Below, one piece after another: positions 9,843 to 17,922 of a stretch of 64,000 nucleotides of DNA. Source of the stretch: Sva-07 sp963828415 (GTDB lineage: Bacteria > Actinomycetota > Acidimicrobiia > Acidimicrobiales > Ilumatobacteraceae); assembly GCA_963828415.1 (NCBI GenBank), contig CAWHEI010000015.1, positions 124,001-188,000 of the forward strand, given 5' to 3'. Below the pieces are notes generated by a model. It did not search any database, had not been told where the DNA came from, and saw only the letters and a program-made list of their open reading frames with translations. Positions within the stretch are counted from its first letter, which is position 1. Each line of letters opens with the position of its first letter. The translations under genes and the position numbers were made by a program.

Positions 9843-10027
9843 CCGAACACGCTCTCGAGGAATCGCGCACCTTGTCAAGCATGCTCGTAGGAGGCATTCG
9901 GACCACCGACGATCGCGCCGAACGCGACTCATGTGACCCTAGCCAGGCCACGCCTGAGTACTCAGGTCAGGGCGCGACGTGTCGAGCGACGCTGACTCGT
10001 CAGGCGGCGATCATCCAGATCCTCAAT

Positions 10028-10366
10028 TCACGACGCGGATAGGGCTTCGACGTAGGCACCGACACCAGGGAGCAACCGAACCTCAACCTCGTCGGCGTTG
10101 AAGATCTCGTTGTGACGAGCCACACAAGCGCTGGAAGCACTCGACGGGTCTACGTACCAGACCGCACGCTGTTTGCCGGCACAGGCGCTCTGAAACGGCC
10201 GCGCGACATCCAAATCAGCGGTCGCAAACTGCTTTCCCACGAGATGAATTTCGTCAGCCTCCGACACCGCCGCCAGTGCTCGAGCGATCTCGGCCCGAAA
10301 CTGCGGGAATGCTTCCATCAGCCTTGTCTTCGCTGTCAGTGGGAGGAGCGTTGTCGTCTCGCCCAT
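10028..10366 (-). CDS. Hypothetical protein, possibly C-terminal remnant of a SIR2-like protein
   Basis: A 112-aa ORF from ATG 10366. The pattern TLLPLTAKT, then 30 residues ending ALAAVSEADEIHLVGKQF and TADLDVARPFQ, resembles the last third of SIR2-domain proteins (PPTW-K..., then a helix and GYS-P-D). If so the NAD-binding N-terminal part is absent and the gene is a fragment. The resemblance is weak and by eye only. It is divergent from the first mazEF pair. Confidence 0.35.
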   Translation of the reverse strand: MGETTTLLPLTAKTRLMEAFPQFRAEIARALAAVSEADEIHLVGKQFATADLDVARPFQSACAGKQRAVWYVDPSSASSACVARHNEIFNADEVEVRLLPGVGAYVEALSAS

Positions 10367-10421
10367 CGAGCCGAACTGGTCTGATGCAGGACGCACCGTT
10401 GCCCTCGTGAGGCGACGATGG

Positions 10422-10427
10422 CATGAT
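10422..10427 (+). promoter_or_regulatory. -10 hexamer of mazEF copy A
   Basis: CATGAT, 6 nt before ATG 10434. It lies in TGGCATGATCGTGGCATGG, a direct repeat with an imperfect CATGATCGTG palindrome; the same arrangement precedes copy B, so this is also a plausible autoregulatory operator. Confidence 0.5.
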
Positions 10428-10433
10428 CGTGGC

Positions 10434-10670
10434 ATGGCTCGGGCACGGATCAGCACCACGGTCGACGCGGCGCTCCTCGACAACGCACGACGGTCACGCG
10501 CATCGAGCACCGACGCAGAACTCATCGACGAGGCGCTGACCGCACTGCTCGCCCGCGATCGCGCCGCTGAGATCGATGCCGCCTACGCGACCGCCTATTC
10601 CGAGCATCCACTCGACGAACCCGACGAATGGGGAGATCTGGCGTCGTTCCGCGAAGCCGCCGGCCGATGA
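10434..10670 (+). CDS. MazE-like antitoxin, copy A
   Basis: A 78-aa protein with an RHH-type N-terminus (ARISTTVDAALLDNAR, then DAELIDEALTALLAR) and a C-terminal toxin-binding tail (YSEHPLDEPDEWGDL). It should repress its own operon and inhibit the MazF encoded next. The start at 10434 is set by the leaderless -10 spacing and by alignment with copy B, rather than an ATG-equivalent further upstream at 10407. The stop overlaps the toxin ATG. By eye it differs from copy B at 12 of 78 positions. Confidence 0.85.
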   Translation: MARARISTTVDAALLDNARRSRASSTDAELIDEALTALLARDRAAEIDAAYATAYSEHPLDEPDEWGDLASFREAAGR

Positions 10671-10993
10671 ATGATCTGCCCCTCCGAGGTGAGCTCTGGT
10701 GGTGCGAACCACCCGAGATCGGCCGTCGGCCTGTCGTGGTGCTCTCGCGTGATGCGGCCATTCCGCGGCTGCGCCGGGTGCTCATCGCACCGTGCACGAC
10801 CACCATCCGCGGCTTGGCGAGCGAAGTCGTGCTCGAACCCGGAGACGACCCGGTGCCACGCCAGAGCGCCGTCAACCTCGACTCGGTCGAGTCCGTTTCG
10901 GTCGGCCTGCTCGTCGAACGCCTCGGTCGCCTCAGCGACGCACGCATGCGGGAGATCTGCGCTGCGCTCGCAGTCGCAGCCGACTGCCGATGA
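10667..10993 (+). CDS. MazF/PemK-family toxin, copy A
   Basis: A 108-aa MazF with the usual pattern: RGELWWCEPPEIGRRPVVVL at the N-terminus, CTTTIRGLASEVVL in the middle, AVNLDSVESVSV and the C-terminal helix ARMREICAAL. MazF proteins are sequence-specific mRNA/rRNA interferases. ATG 10667 overlaps the antitoxin stop (ATGA). By eye only 8 of 108 residues differ from the toxin at 23262, so the two modules are recent duplicates. Confidence 0.9.
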   Translation: MNDLPLRGELWWCEPPEIGRRPVVVLSRDAAIPRLRRVLIAPCTTTIRGLASEVVLEPGDDPVPRQSAVNLDSVESVSVGLLVERLGRLSDARMREICAALAVAADCR

Positions 10994-11128
10994 GGTCTCG
11001 ACCACGAGACGTTCCCGTGAACCATGGCGTGTCTCTTGCCAGCGAGACGGCCGCGCTTCGGCGGGCCCGCAGGGTCCGCGCCATCGACGACCGCAACGTG
11101 GCCATCACCGCCATGTGAAGATGGCGCC

Positions 11129-12145
11129 ATGGAGCGAGAGATCTGCGGGCCGGTCGATCTGTGTGATCAGCGTGGGCGCCTGAATCCCGACGCTCGCGGC
11201 TGGTCACGTCAGCCTGCACTCCGAGCGAATCTGAGCCGGGCGTACGGGCGCAAGAAGCGTTGGGACTACTGGTGTGTGATCGCCCCTGACGTCATCGTGT
11301 CGTTCGTGTACGCCGACATCGACTACGCCGGGTTGTCGAGCGTGTGGATCCTCGACCGCACCGACTGGGCGCAGGCCGACGCCGGGACGCTCGTGCCGTT
11401 CGGCCGGGGCTTCTCGCTTCCCGAGCAGGTGTGTACGGGGACGGTCGCCGCGTCGCGGAACGGGTTCGAGCTCGCGATCGAGGAGCGCTCCGACGCCACC
11501 CGGCTCAGGGCGTCGGCGCCGTCATCTCGGCTCGGTGCGATCGATGTCGACATCTCCGTGGCGAAGCCGCCGGGTCACGAGTCACTCAACGTCGTGATCC
11601 CGTGGAGCGACCGGCGTTTCCAGTTCACGTCGAAGCAGAACACGCGGCCCGCGTCGGGATCGATCCGCGCGGGCGAGCGGAGCTGGGAGATCGGCGACAC
11701 GCCGGCGTGGGGGGTACAGGATCTGGGTCGCGGCGTCTGGCCGTACTCGAACCGGTGGAACTGGGCGGCGGCGTCGGGTGTGGCGGGCGACGGTCGAACG
11801 ATCGGACTCCAGTTCGGTGGCAAGTGGACCGAAGGCACCGGCTACACGGAGAACGCGCTGTGCATCGACGGGCGGCTCACCAAGATCCACGAGGAACTCG
11901 AGTGGACGTACGACTGGGACGAGCCGATGCGACCCTGGCGGGTGCGCACTCCGGGGACGACGCAGGTCGACGTCGAACTCACGCCGTTCTTCGATCGATA
12001 CGACTCGACCGACCTCAAGGCGCTGAAGATGGAGGTGCACCAGTGTTTCGGCACCTGGGCCGGCACCGTCTGCGGCGACGATGGTGTGCCTGCGACGCTC
12101 GAGGGGATCGACGGCTTCGCCGAGGAGGCCCGCAACCGCTGGTGA
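11129..12145 (+). CDS. DUF2804 family protein
   Basis: A 338-aa protein matching the DUF2804 pattern: N-terminal CDQRGRLNPDARGWSRQP, the KKRWDYWCVIAPD segment, FTSKQNTRP, YSNRWNWAAASG, and GLQFGGKWTEGTGYTENA. The fold is expected to be a lipocalin-like double barrel; the activity is unknown. The start ATG 11129 is preceded at 6 nt by GAAGAT. Followed on the same strand by the FAD oxidoreductase after 32 bp, but with no sign of a shared function. Confidence 0.8.
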   Translation: MEREICGPVDLCDQRGRLNPDARGWSRQPALRANLSRAYGRKKRWDYWCVIAPDVIVSFVYADIDYAGLSSVWILDRTDWAQADAGTLVPFGRGFSLPEQVCTGTVAASRNGFELAIEERSDATRLRASAPSSRLGAIDVDISVAKPPGHESLNVVIPWSDRRFQFTSKQNTRPASGSIRAGERSWEIGDTPAWGVQDLGRGVWPYSNRWNWAAASGVAGDGRTIGLQFGGKWTEGTGYTENALCIDGRLTKIHEELEWTYDWDEPMRPWRVRTPGTTQVDVELTPFFDRYDSTDLKALKMEVHQCFGTWAGTVCGDDGVPATLEGIDGFAEEARNRW

Positions 12146-12177
12146 CCGATGCGCGTGCGGTGCTGCAGACTGTCGTG

Positions 12178-13296
12178 ATGCCTGATGTCGTCGTGATCGG
12201 TGCGGGAATGGCGGGAGCCGCGACGACGTGGGCACTGGCTCGCCGGGGCAGGTCGGTGGTGCTCCTCGACCGCTTCGCTCGGGGTCACGATCGCGGCTCG
12301 TCGCACGGGGCGGAACGCATCTTCCGATTCGGGTACACCGACCCGGCCTACGTGACCCTGGCACAGGAATCGTTGGCCGGGTGGCATCTGCTGCAGGCGG
12401 GTGCCGGGCAGCCCCTGCTCGACGCGAACGGGGTCGTCGATCACGGCGACGACGCCGAACTCGATGCGGTGGAATCGGCGTGTACTGCGGCCGGAGTGCG
12501 TACCGAGATGATGACGCCTCAGGAAGCAGCGGCGCGATGGCCAGGAGTGCGATTCGACGGGCCCGTGCTCCATCAGCCCGACGGCGGCCGGGTGCGCTCA
12601 GATCTCACACTCGAGGCCTGCTGGGACCAAGCGGTCGATGCCGGAGCGGAGATTCGCTTCGAAGCACCGGTGCGCGCGGTCCGGCGGGCGGTCTCGGGAG
12701 TGGAGGTCACCATCGGCGACGACGTCGTGACGGCCCCTGTTGCGGTGGTCGCCGCCGCAGGCTGGTCGAGCGGGCTGCTGGAACCGGACGTCGCTGCCAA
12801 GTTGGTGCCGCCCATCACGGTGACCGCGGAAACGGTGGCGTTCTTCCAACCGACTCGCGGGCCGTGGCCGAGCTTCATCCAGCGCGGTGACACGTTGGCA
12901 TATGGGCTCGGCACACCGGATGGGCTCGTCAAGGCCGGCCTGCACGGCGTCGGGCCGGAGATCGATCCGGACGATCGCCCGTCGCAGGTTCCCGGCGCCG
13001 TGGAGGCGCTCGAGGAGTACGCCCGCGAGTGGCTGCCCGGCGTCGAACCCACGGCGTTGCGGAGCACCGTGTGCCTGTACGCGTCGAGCGCCACCGACGA
13101 CTTCGTGCTCGATCGCGACGGCCCCATCGTGGTCGGCGTCGGCTTCGGTGGTCACGGCTTCAAGTTCACCCCTGCGATCGGTGAACGTCTCGCCGACCTG
13201 GCGGACGAAGCGCTCGGCCTGCGCCCGGCCGGCACGAATCCCTTCACCGCCGCCCGCCTCGCGGGGATCACCGGCCAGCCACACTCCTGGCGCTGA
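12178..13296 (+). CDS. FAD-dependent amine oxidase, monomeric sarcosine oxidase/SolA-like
   Basis: A 372-aa cytoplasmic flavoenzyme. The N-terminal dinucleotide fold reads VIGAGMAGAATTWALARRG, followed by RGSSHGAERIFRFGYTDPAY, the flavin-contact region of the MSOX family. The Cys in VCLYASSATDDFVLDRD aligns with the residue that holds FAD covalently in monomeric sarcosine oxidase, and VGVGFGGHGFKFTPAIG is the C-terminal FAD loop. It probably oxidises an N-methyl amino acid, releasing formaldehyde or an imine and hydrogen peroxide; the exact substrate cannot be read. CAGACT lies 6 nt before ATG 12178. Confidence 0.85.
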   Translation: MPDVVVIGAGMAGAATTWALARRGRSVVLLDRFARGHDRGSSHGAERIFRFGYTDPAYVTLAQESLAGWHLLQAGAGQPLLDANGVVDHGDDAELDAVESACTAAGVRTEMMTPQEAAARWPGVRFDGPVLHQPDGGRVRSDLTLEACWDQAVDAGAEIRFEAPVRAVRRAVSGVEVTIGDDVVTAPVAVVAAAGWSSGLLEPDVAAKLVPPITVTAETVAFFQPTRGPWPSFIQRGDTLAYGLGTPDGLVKAGLHGVGPEIDPDDRPSQVPGAVEALEEYAREWLPGVEPTALRSTVCLYASSATDDFVLDRDGPIVVGVGFGGHGFKFTPAIGERLADLADEALGLRPAGTNPFTAARLAGITGQPHSWR

Positions 13297-13320
13297 AGTA
13301 CACGCCCGCGACGAGCGTCC

Positions 13321-13365
13321 TCACCGTTCGATCGATCCCCACGAGATCGCGCTCGGCAGCGGTCT
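13321..13365 (+). pseudogene. mazF fragment (relic)
   Basis: The bases from 13321 match, with a few substitutions and a lost codon base, the segment at about 14677-14720 inside the intact mazF at 14546 (its IPTEIALGT region; shared run GAGATCGCGCTCGGCA). No start, no frame and no other part of the toxin remain, so this is a scrap left by an old module. Confidence 0.5.
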
Positions 13366-13367
13366 CC

Positions 13368-13445
13368 CAACTCTGTGACACCGGCGTGCGCATGATCACG
13401 TCACCGACTCCCTCCTCCGTCGACGTCATCAACCGAGGAGTCACC
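13368..13445 (+). promoter_or_regulatory. Conserved leader element, copy 2
   Basis: Starts CAACTCTGTGACACCGG and then holds GATCACGTC (13394-13402) facing GACGTCATC (13422-13430), a 9-bp stem with one mismatch. The loop reads ACCGACTCCCTCCTCCGT, which is complementary to the Shine-Dalgarno GAGGAG at 13435-13440 just after the stem. Best-preserved copy together with copy 3. Confidence 0.6.
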
Positions 13446-13607
13446 ATGAAGACCCAACCGCCATCGCCGGTCCCCGATCGTCTGACGCGCCTCACCTTCG
13501 ATGTGCCGCCACGATTGTTGCGGGAACTCGAACAAGCGAGTCGACGCCGCGGTGTGCCGCTCGACCAACTGGTGGTTGCGGCGTTCTACCTCGTCGCGAC
13601 ATCCTGA
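13446..13607 (+). CDS. Small RHH-like protein (53 aa)
   Basis: ATG 13446 is preceded by GAGGAG at 5 nt. The protein reads PVPDRLTRLTFDVPPRLL, then a helix ELEQASRRRGVPLDQLVV. It has the strand-helix pattern of a minimal ribbon-helix-helix protein and resembles the 54-aa protein at 111-275. No toxin partner follows directly; the next gene starts its own transcript at 13642. It could be a solo antitoxin or a small repressor. Confidence 0.55.
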   Translation: MKTQPPSPVPDRLTRLTFDVPPRLLRELEQASRRRGVPLDQLVVAAFYLVATS

Positions 13608-13628
13608 GACCGGGCGGCGTATGACGCG

Positions 13629-13643
13629 ATACGATTATCGTAT
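13629..13643 (+). promoter_or_regulatory. Operator palindrome over the -10 and start of a mazEF operon
   Basis: ATACGATTATCGTAT is a perfect inverted repeat (7-bp arms, 1-bp centre). It contains the -10 hexamer TACGAT (13630-13635), 6 nt before ATG 13642, and its right arm runs into that ATG. The RHH antitoxin encoded here would be expected to bind it and shut off the operon. Confidence 0.65.
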
Positions 13644-13893
13644 GACGATGCTCAGCTTCCGCATCGACGACGATGACGCAGCGGCGATCCAGCGGTGGGC
13701 GGACGAACTCGGTGTCGACCGATCGGCGCTCCTGCGCAACGCCGTCCGCCGGCACCTGAACCAACTGGCAGCCGAACACGACGCCGACCGGTGGGAGGCA
13801 CTGCCGCTCACCGAGGGCGAGTCGGCGCTGGCGCCGATCGCCGACTGGGGTCCCGCCGAGGGCTGGGAGGACTGGGCCGATGCAGCGCGGTGA
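13642..13893 (+). CDS. RHH antitoxin (MazE-like)
   Basis: An 83-aa protein with a MTMLSFRIDDDDAAAIQRWA ribbon-helix start, the second helix GVDRSALLRNAVRRHLNQLA, and an acidic tail ending ADWGPAEGWEDWADAAR that would bind the toxin. ATG 13642 fits the leaderless -10; 13648 is an alternative. It overlaps the downstream mazF by 14 nt. Confidence 0.85.
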   Translation: MTMLSFRIDDDDAAAIQRWADELGVDRSALLRNAVRRHLNQLAAEHDADRWEALPLTEGESALAPIADWGPAEGWEDWADAAR

Positions 13894-14185
13894 GATCTGG
13901 TTCGCGGCCACGCCCGGCGGCGACCGCCCGGTTCTGGTGCTCACCCGGGACCCAGTCGCCGACCGGATCGCCTCGGTCGTCGTGGCAGCCCTCACCCGAA
14001 CCGAGCGGGGCGTGGTGTCCGAGTTCGCGCTCTCCCCGGCCGACGGTGTGCCGACTGCGTGCGTGGTCAACTTCGACAACATCCACACCATCCCCCGGGC
14101 CATCTTCCGGCGACGCGTGACCACACTGCCGGCACACCGGATGGCGCAAGCCTGTCGGGCACTCCAGGCCGCCACAGGCTGCTGA
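13880..14185 (+). CDS. MazF-family toxin
   Basis: A 101-aa MazF: MQRGEIWFAATPGGDRPVLV, then VVAALTRTERGVVSEFAL, CVVNFDNIHTIPR and the C-terminal helix HRMAQACRALQA. Complete and in frame. It is an mRNA interferase by family. It is not closely related to the copy A/B toxins, so it was acquired separately. Confidence 0.88.
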   Translation: MQRGEIWFAATPGGDRPVLVLTRDPVADRIASVVVAALTRTERGVVSEFALSPADGVPTACVVNFDNIHTIPRAIFRRRVTTLPAHRMAQACRALQAATGC

Positions 14186-14288
14186 CGATCTCGCCTGATT
14201 CGCCGGAGGGGGAGCCACCGGTCCGCCCACCGGTCAACTCGGCGGCTCGAACAGGTGGCGGTGCATCCCGTTGTGCATGACGTCTTGT

Positions 14289-14294
14289 TATGCT
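14289..14294 (+). promoter_or_regulatory. -10 hexamer of a mazEF operon
   Basis: TATGCT, ending 6 nt before the GTG at 14301. Confidence 0.45.
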
Positions 14295-14300
14295 GATCTC

Positions 14301-14549
14301 GTGCCGCAGCTGGTGACCCGCATCGACGACGAGACCGCCGCAGCCATCGATGCGCTCGTCGCCGCCGGCGACTTCGCATCTCGCTCCGACGTCGTGCGCG
14401 CTGGTGTGCTCCGGCTGATCGACGAGCGACGACGACAGGCGATCGGCGACGAGATCATCGCCGGCTACCAGCGAACACCCGAGACCGTCGAGGAACTCGC
14501 CGCCGCCGAGGCGAACGCCCGAGCGATGATCGCCGACGAGCCGTGGTGA
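14301..14549 (+). CDS. ParD-like/MazE-type RHH antitoxin
   Basis: An 82-aa protein from GTG 14301: PQLVTRIDDETAAAIDALVA, then GDFASRSDVVRAGVLRLIDE, the strand and helices of a ParD/CopG-like RHH domain, with a polar toxin-binding tail. The start fits the leaderless -10 at 14289. The stop overlaps the mazF start (GTGA). Confidence 0.85.
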   Translation: MPQLVTRIDDETAAAIDALVAAGDFASRSDVVRAGVLRLIDERRRQAIGDEIIAGYQRTPETVEELAAAEANARAMIADEPW

Positions 14550-14860
14550 ACCCTCGGCCCCGTCAGGGTGACATCTGGTGGGCCGAAGCCGAGGACAAGC
14601 GTCGGCCGGTGCTGGTCGTCAGTCGCGACCTCGCCGCCGCACACCTCAACCGGGTCGTCGTCGCTCCGGTCACCCGCACCGTTCGGTCGATTCCCACCGA
14701 GATCGCGCTCGGCACGGATGAAGGTCTCGACGCCGAGTGCGCCGCATCGTTCGACAACCTCGGCCCCCAGCCCGTCTCGATGCTCACACGACGCATCGGA
14801 CGTCTGCACGATGCGCGCAGTCGGATCTGCCACGCACTCGCCGCACTCGCTGACTGCTGA
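14546..14860 (+). CDS. MazF-family toxin
   Basis: A roughly 104-aa MazF (RQGDIWWAEAEDKRRPVLVV, then APVTRTVRSIPTEIALG, CAASFDNLGPQPVSML, C-terminal helix SRICHALAAL). GTG 14546 overlaps the antitoxin stop; GTG 14543 is an alternative one codon earlier. The middle of this gene is the source-type of the relic at 13321. Confidence 0.88.
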   Translation: MNPRPRQGDIWWAEAEDKRRPVLVVSRDLAAAHLNRVVVAPVTRTVRSIPTEIALGTDEGLDAECAASFDNLGPQPVSMLTRRIGRLHDARSRICHALAALADC

Positions 14861-14882
14861 ACACGTCTCGGCACGGTTCGCG

Positions 14883-15701
14883 TCACTCGAGGGCGGCGTG
14901 CCACTGCAGGAAGCGGTCGATCCACGTGTCGGACGGCAGGTGCTGGACCCGCATCCCGAAGCCGTGGCCACCACGGGCATACGCGTGGAACTCCACGGGC
15001 AGGCCCGCCGCCCGCCACCGCTGGTACAGCTCGATCGAATCGGTGGTGAGCCCGAGCGTGTCGTCGGTGGCCACCGCGAGGAACATCGGGCCGCTGCCCG
15101 CCGGCGGTTCGGTCACGTCGACGCCCCGGGTGGTCGCGTAGATCGGTGCGACGAAGTCGGGGCGAGCGGCCGGGTCCGGCGAGTAGGCGACGCGCACGGC
15201 GACGTTCCCGCCGGCGGAGAACCCCATGAACCCCACCTTCGACGGGTCGAAGGAGAACTCGTCGGCGCGACTGCGTACCAGCCGGACCGCCGCCTCGCCG
15301 TCGGCGCCGCCCAGCGGTGCAACCGCGGTCATGTCGTCGAGCGCACCGCTCAGGTCGGTCATCGTCTTGTGGACCAGCTCGGCCACCGTGTCGTCGCCGC
15401 CCTGCACCAGCCGGTACTTCAACACGAACACGGTGAATCCGGCCGCGGCCAGACGATCGGCGACGGCGAAGCCCTCGCTGTCGATCGACAACGCATGGAA
15501 CCCGCCACCCGGCGCCACGATCACCGCGTGGCCGTCACCCTGACCGGCGGCGGTCGGCAGCACCGGCACGAGCGACGGGGCGCTGACGTTCGTGACGACC
15601 TCGGTGTCCCACAACTCGCTGTGGTACCGGCGCTCGATGCCGGTCCAGCTCTCGCTGCCCGGGGCCGGCCCGTCGTACAGATCGATCGGCGTTGCTCGCA
15701 T
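14883..15701 (-). CDS. Alpha/beta hydrolase, acetyl-esterase/lipase-like
   Basis: A 272-aa hydrolase. It has an oxyanion-loop motif APGGGFHALS, the nucleophile in GFMGFSAGGNVAVR, an Asp in VATDDTLGL and the catalytic His in YARGGHGFGMRV. This is the BD-FAE/acetyl xylan esterase type that removes acetyl groups from carbohydrates or small esters; no signal peptide, so cytoplasmic. ATG 15701 is used with GCGGAG just before it. A 5'-truncated paralogue lies at 34864-35309. A family S repeat lies 58 bp upstream. Confidence 0.8.
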   Translation of the reverse strand: MRATPIDLYDGPAPGSESWTGIERRYHSELWDTEVVTNVSAPSLVPVLPTAAGQGDGHAVIVAPGGGFHALSIDSEGFAVADRLAAAGFTVFVLKYRLVQGGDDTVAELVHKTMTDLSGALDDMTAVAPLGGADGEAAVRLVRSRADEFSFDPSKVGFMGFSAGGNVAVRVAYSPDPAARPDFVAPIYATTRGVDVTEPPAGSGPMFLAVATDDTLGLTTDSIELYQRWRAAGLPVEFHAYARGGHGFGMRVQHLPSDTWIDRFLQWHAALE

Positions 15702-15759
15702 CTCCGCAGCCTGTCCCAACTGATGTCCTCACGTCGAGTGGATCGCCGCCTGTGCCCGC

Positions 15760-15810
15760 CGATCTCGGTGCCATGAGTCCCGGCAACCGGGACTGGAGCG
15801 ACCGAGATCG
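15760..15810. repeat. Family S palindromic repeat, copy 3
   Basis: Outer arms CGATCTCGGTG and ACCGAGATCG with an inner AGTCCCGGCAACCGGGACT palindrome, 51 bp. Lies in the gap between the divergent esterase and enoyl-CoA hydratase genes. Three relatives are at 20640, 34797 and 38600. Confidence 0.65.
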
Positions 15811-15890
15811 CAGGGTTCGCCACGCGACGTGGGCGGGCCGACGGGTACGTTGCGGACACCACCAGTCCGGCGCCGACAGCGAGGAGCACC

Positions 15891-16681
15891 ATGTCAACCG
15901 AACCCCTGATCGTGACCAAGCGTGACGACGGCGTCGCGATCATCTCGACCAACGACGACCCGCTGAACCGGATGTCGGTCGCCTACATCGACCTGCTCGA
16001 GGAGGTGATCGACGACATCGCCACCGACGACTCGGTGCGGGCGTTCGTGCTCACCGCCGAGGGCACCACCAACTTCTCGGTCGGCATGAACCTCAAAGAA
16101 CTCGGCGGCGCGATGAACGAACGGGGAGTCGACGCCTTCTTCGACCAGCGCTGGAATCTCATCTCGCGCATCGAGACGATGGGCAAGCCGTCGGTCGCCA
16201 CACTGTTCGGCTACTGCCTCGGCGGCGGGCTCGAACTCCCACTCGGCTGCACGTTCCGGCTGGCCGCCGGCGAAGGCGCCTCGATCGGACTGCCCGAGAT
16301 GGACCTCGGCACCACGCCGGCCTGGGGCGGATCGGCGCGTCCGCGAAGTGCGTCGGCCGGAACCACGCGCTCGACATGATCCTGCGGGCGAAGAAGATCA
16401 CCGGCCCCCAAGCGCTGGCGATCGGCCTGGTCACCGAGGTGTGGCCGCTCGACGAACTCAAGGACCGAGCGATCGCCCTCGCGGTAGAACTCGCCGCCCA
16501 GCCTCGCCTCGCCGTCAAGGCGATGCTCGATTCGCTCCACGACAGCGAGGACAAGACCCTCGACGAGTTGCTCGCCGCCGAACGAGCAGCCGTCCACGCC
16601 ACCCGGGGAACACCGGACGCCCGCGAAGGCATCCTCGCCTTCCTCGAGAAACGACGGCCGGTCTTCAACCAACCGTCGTGA
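15891..16681 (+). CDS. Enoyl-CoA hydratase/isomerase family (frameshifted)
   Basis: About 263 aa of the crotonase fold. Visible parts: VLTAEGTTNFSVGMNLKEL (first oxyanion-hole region), GYCLGGGLELPLGC (second), IGLPEMDLG, then AKKITGPQALAIGLVTEVWP and a C-terminal helical part. The pattern is closer to general enoyl-CoA hydratase/isomerases than to specialised members. The frame breaks at about 16334; adding one base joins GGSAR to AKCVGRNHALDMILR. The active-site Glu is present in the PEMDLG region. Probable assembly error rather than loss of function. Confidence 0.75.
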
Positions 16682-16804
16682 CGCTCGGCTCACCGAGGCT
16701 TCGATGATGGCGACGGTGCAGCACGTCGAACCCCGGATCGAGAAGATCGAGGGATTCCGAGTCCAGATCGGAATGGCGGGACCCGTCCGACGGTTGACTT
16801 CCTT

Positions 16805-17881
16805 GTGAGCGCAACTACTTTGTCCGCTGAGACTCCCACGGTCGAACTCGGCCTCGACACCTTTGGTGACGTCACCGTGGATGCCGACGGCCACCGCCTG
16901 AGCGAGGCCGAGGTGATCCGCAACGTGGTCGACGAGGCTGTCCTCGCTGACCGCCTCGGTCTCGACTTCTTCGGCGTCGGCGAACACCATCGCGCCGACT
17001 TCGCGATCTCCTCCCCCGAGACCGTGCTCGCTGCCATCGCCGCCCGCACCGAACGGATCCGCCTCGGCTCCGCGGTCACCGTGCTCAGCTCCGACGACCC
17101 GATCCGGGTGTTCCAACGCTTCGCCACCGTCGACGCCGTGTCGAACGGGCGCGCCGAGGTCATCCTCGGACGCGGCTCGTTCACCGAGTCGTTCCCGCTG
17201 TTCGGCTATCCGCTCGAGCGCTACGAGGAGCTGTTCGAGGAGAAGCTCGACCTGTTCACCCACCTGCTCCGCGAGGAACCCGTCACCTGGAGCGGCACGA
17301 CCCGAGCCTCGGTGCCAGGCCTCCAGGTGTACCCCCGCACCGAGGGCGGCCTGCGGGCGTGGGTCGGCGTCGGCGGCAGCCCCGAGTCGATCGTGCGCGC
17401 CGCCCGCCACGGCCTACCGCTCATGCTCGCCATCATCGGTGGGTCACCGGCACGTTTCGCCCCGTTCGTCGACCTCTACCACCGTGCCCTCGAACAGTAC
17501 GGTCACGGACCCCTGCCCGTCGGCGTCCACTCACCCGGGCACGTCGCACCGACCGACGAGCAGGCGCTCGACGAACTGTGGCCCCACTGGAAGCCGATGC
17601 GCGACCGCATCGGCGCCGAGCGCGGATGGCCACCATCGACACGAGCCGAGTTCGAGCAGGCCGCAGGACCCGACGGTGCGCTGCACGCCGGTTCGCCCGA
17701 GACCGTCGCCCGCAAGATCGCCGCCACCGTCGACGCGCTCGGCGCCGGCCGGTTCGACATGAAGTACTCCGCCGGCACGCTGCCGCACGAAACGATGATG
17801 CGCAGCATCGAGCTGTACGCCACTGAGGTTGCCCCACGCGTCCGCGAGCTGTTGGCGTCGCGGACGGCCGCGACGAGCTGA
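16805..17881 (+). CDS. LLM-class flavin-dependent oxidoreductase
   Basis: A 358-aa bacterial-luciferase-like (alpha/beta barrel) oxidoreductase. Family segments: GLDFFGVGEHHRADFAISS, ERIRLGSAVTVLSSDDPIR, VFQRFATVDAVSNGRAEVIL and GRGSFTESFPLFGY. It would reduce or oxygenate an unknown substrate with FMN or F420. The start GTG 16805 is the first in-frame start after the upstream gap. It is convergent with the TetR gene, but the co-occurrence of TetR and PPOX genes next door suggests a shared xenobiotic or flavin theme (inference). Confidence 0.85.
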   Translation: MSATTLSAETPTVELGLDTFGDVTVDADGHRLSEAEVIRNVVDEAVLADRLGLDFFGVGEHHRADFAISSPETVLAAIAARTERIRLGSAVTVLSSDDPIRVFQRFATVDAVSNGRAEVILGRGSFTESFPLFGYPLERYEELFEEKLDLFTHLLREEPVTWSGTTRASVPGLQVYPRTEGGLRAWVGVGGSPESIVRAARHGLPLMLAIIGGSPARFAPFVDLYHRALEQYGHGPLPVGVHSPGHVAPTDEQALDELWPHWKPMRDRIGAERGWPPSTRAEFEQAAGPDGALHAGSPETVARKIAATVDALGAGRFDMKYSAGTLPHETMMRSIELYATEVAPRVRELLASRTAATS

Positions 17882-17922
17882 CGCGTCCGCGAGCGAACTC
17901 ACGCTGGGCTCGAGGCTCACCC

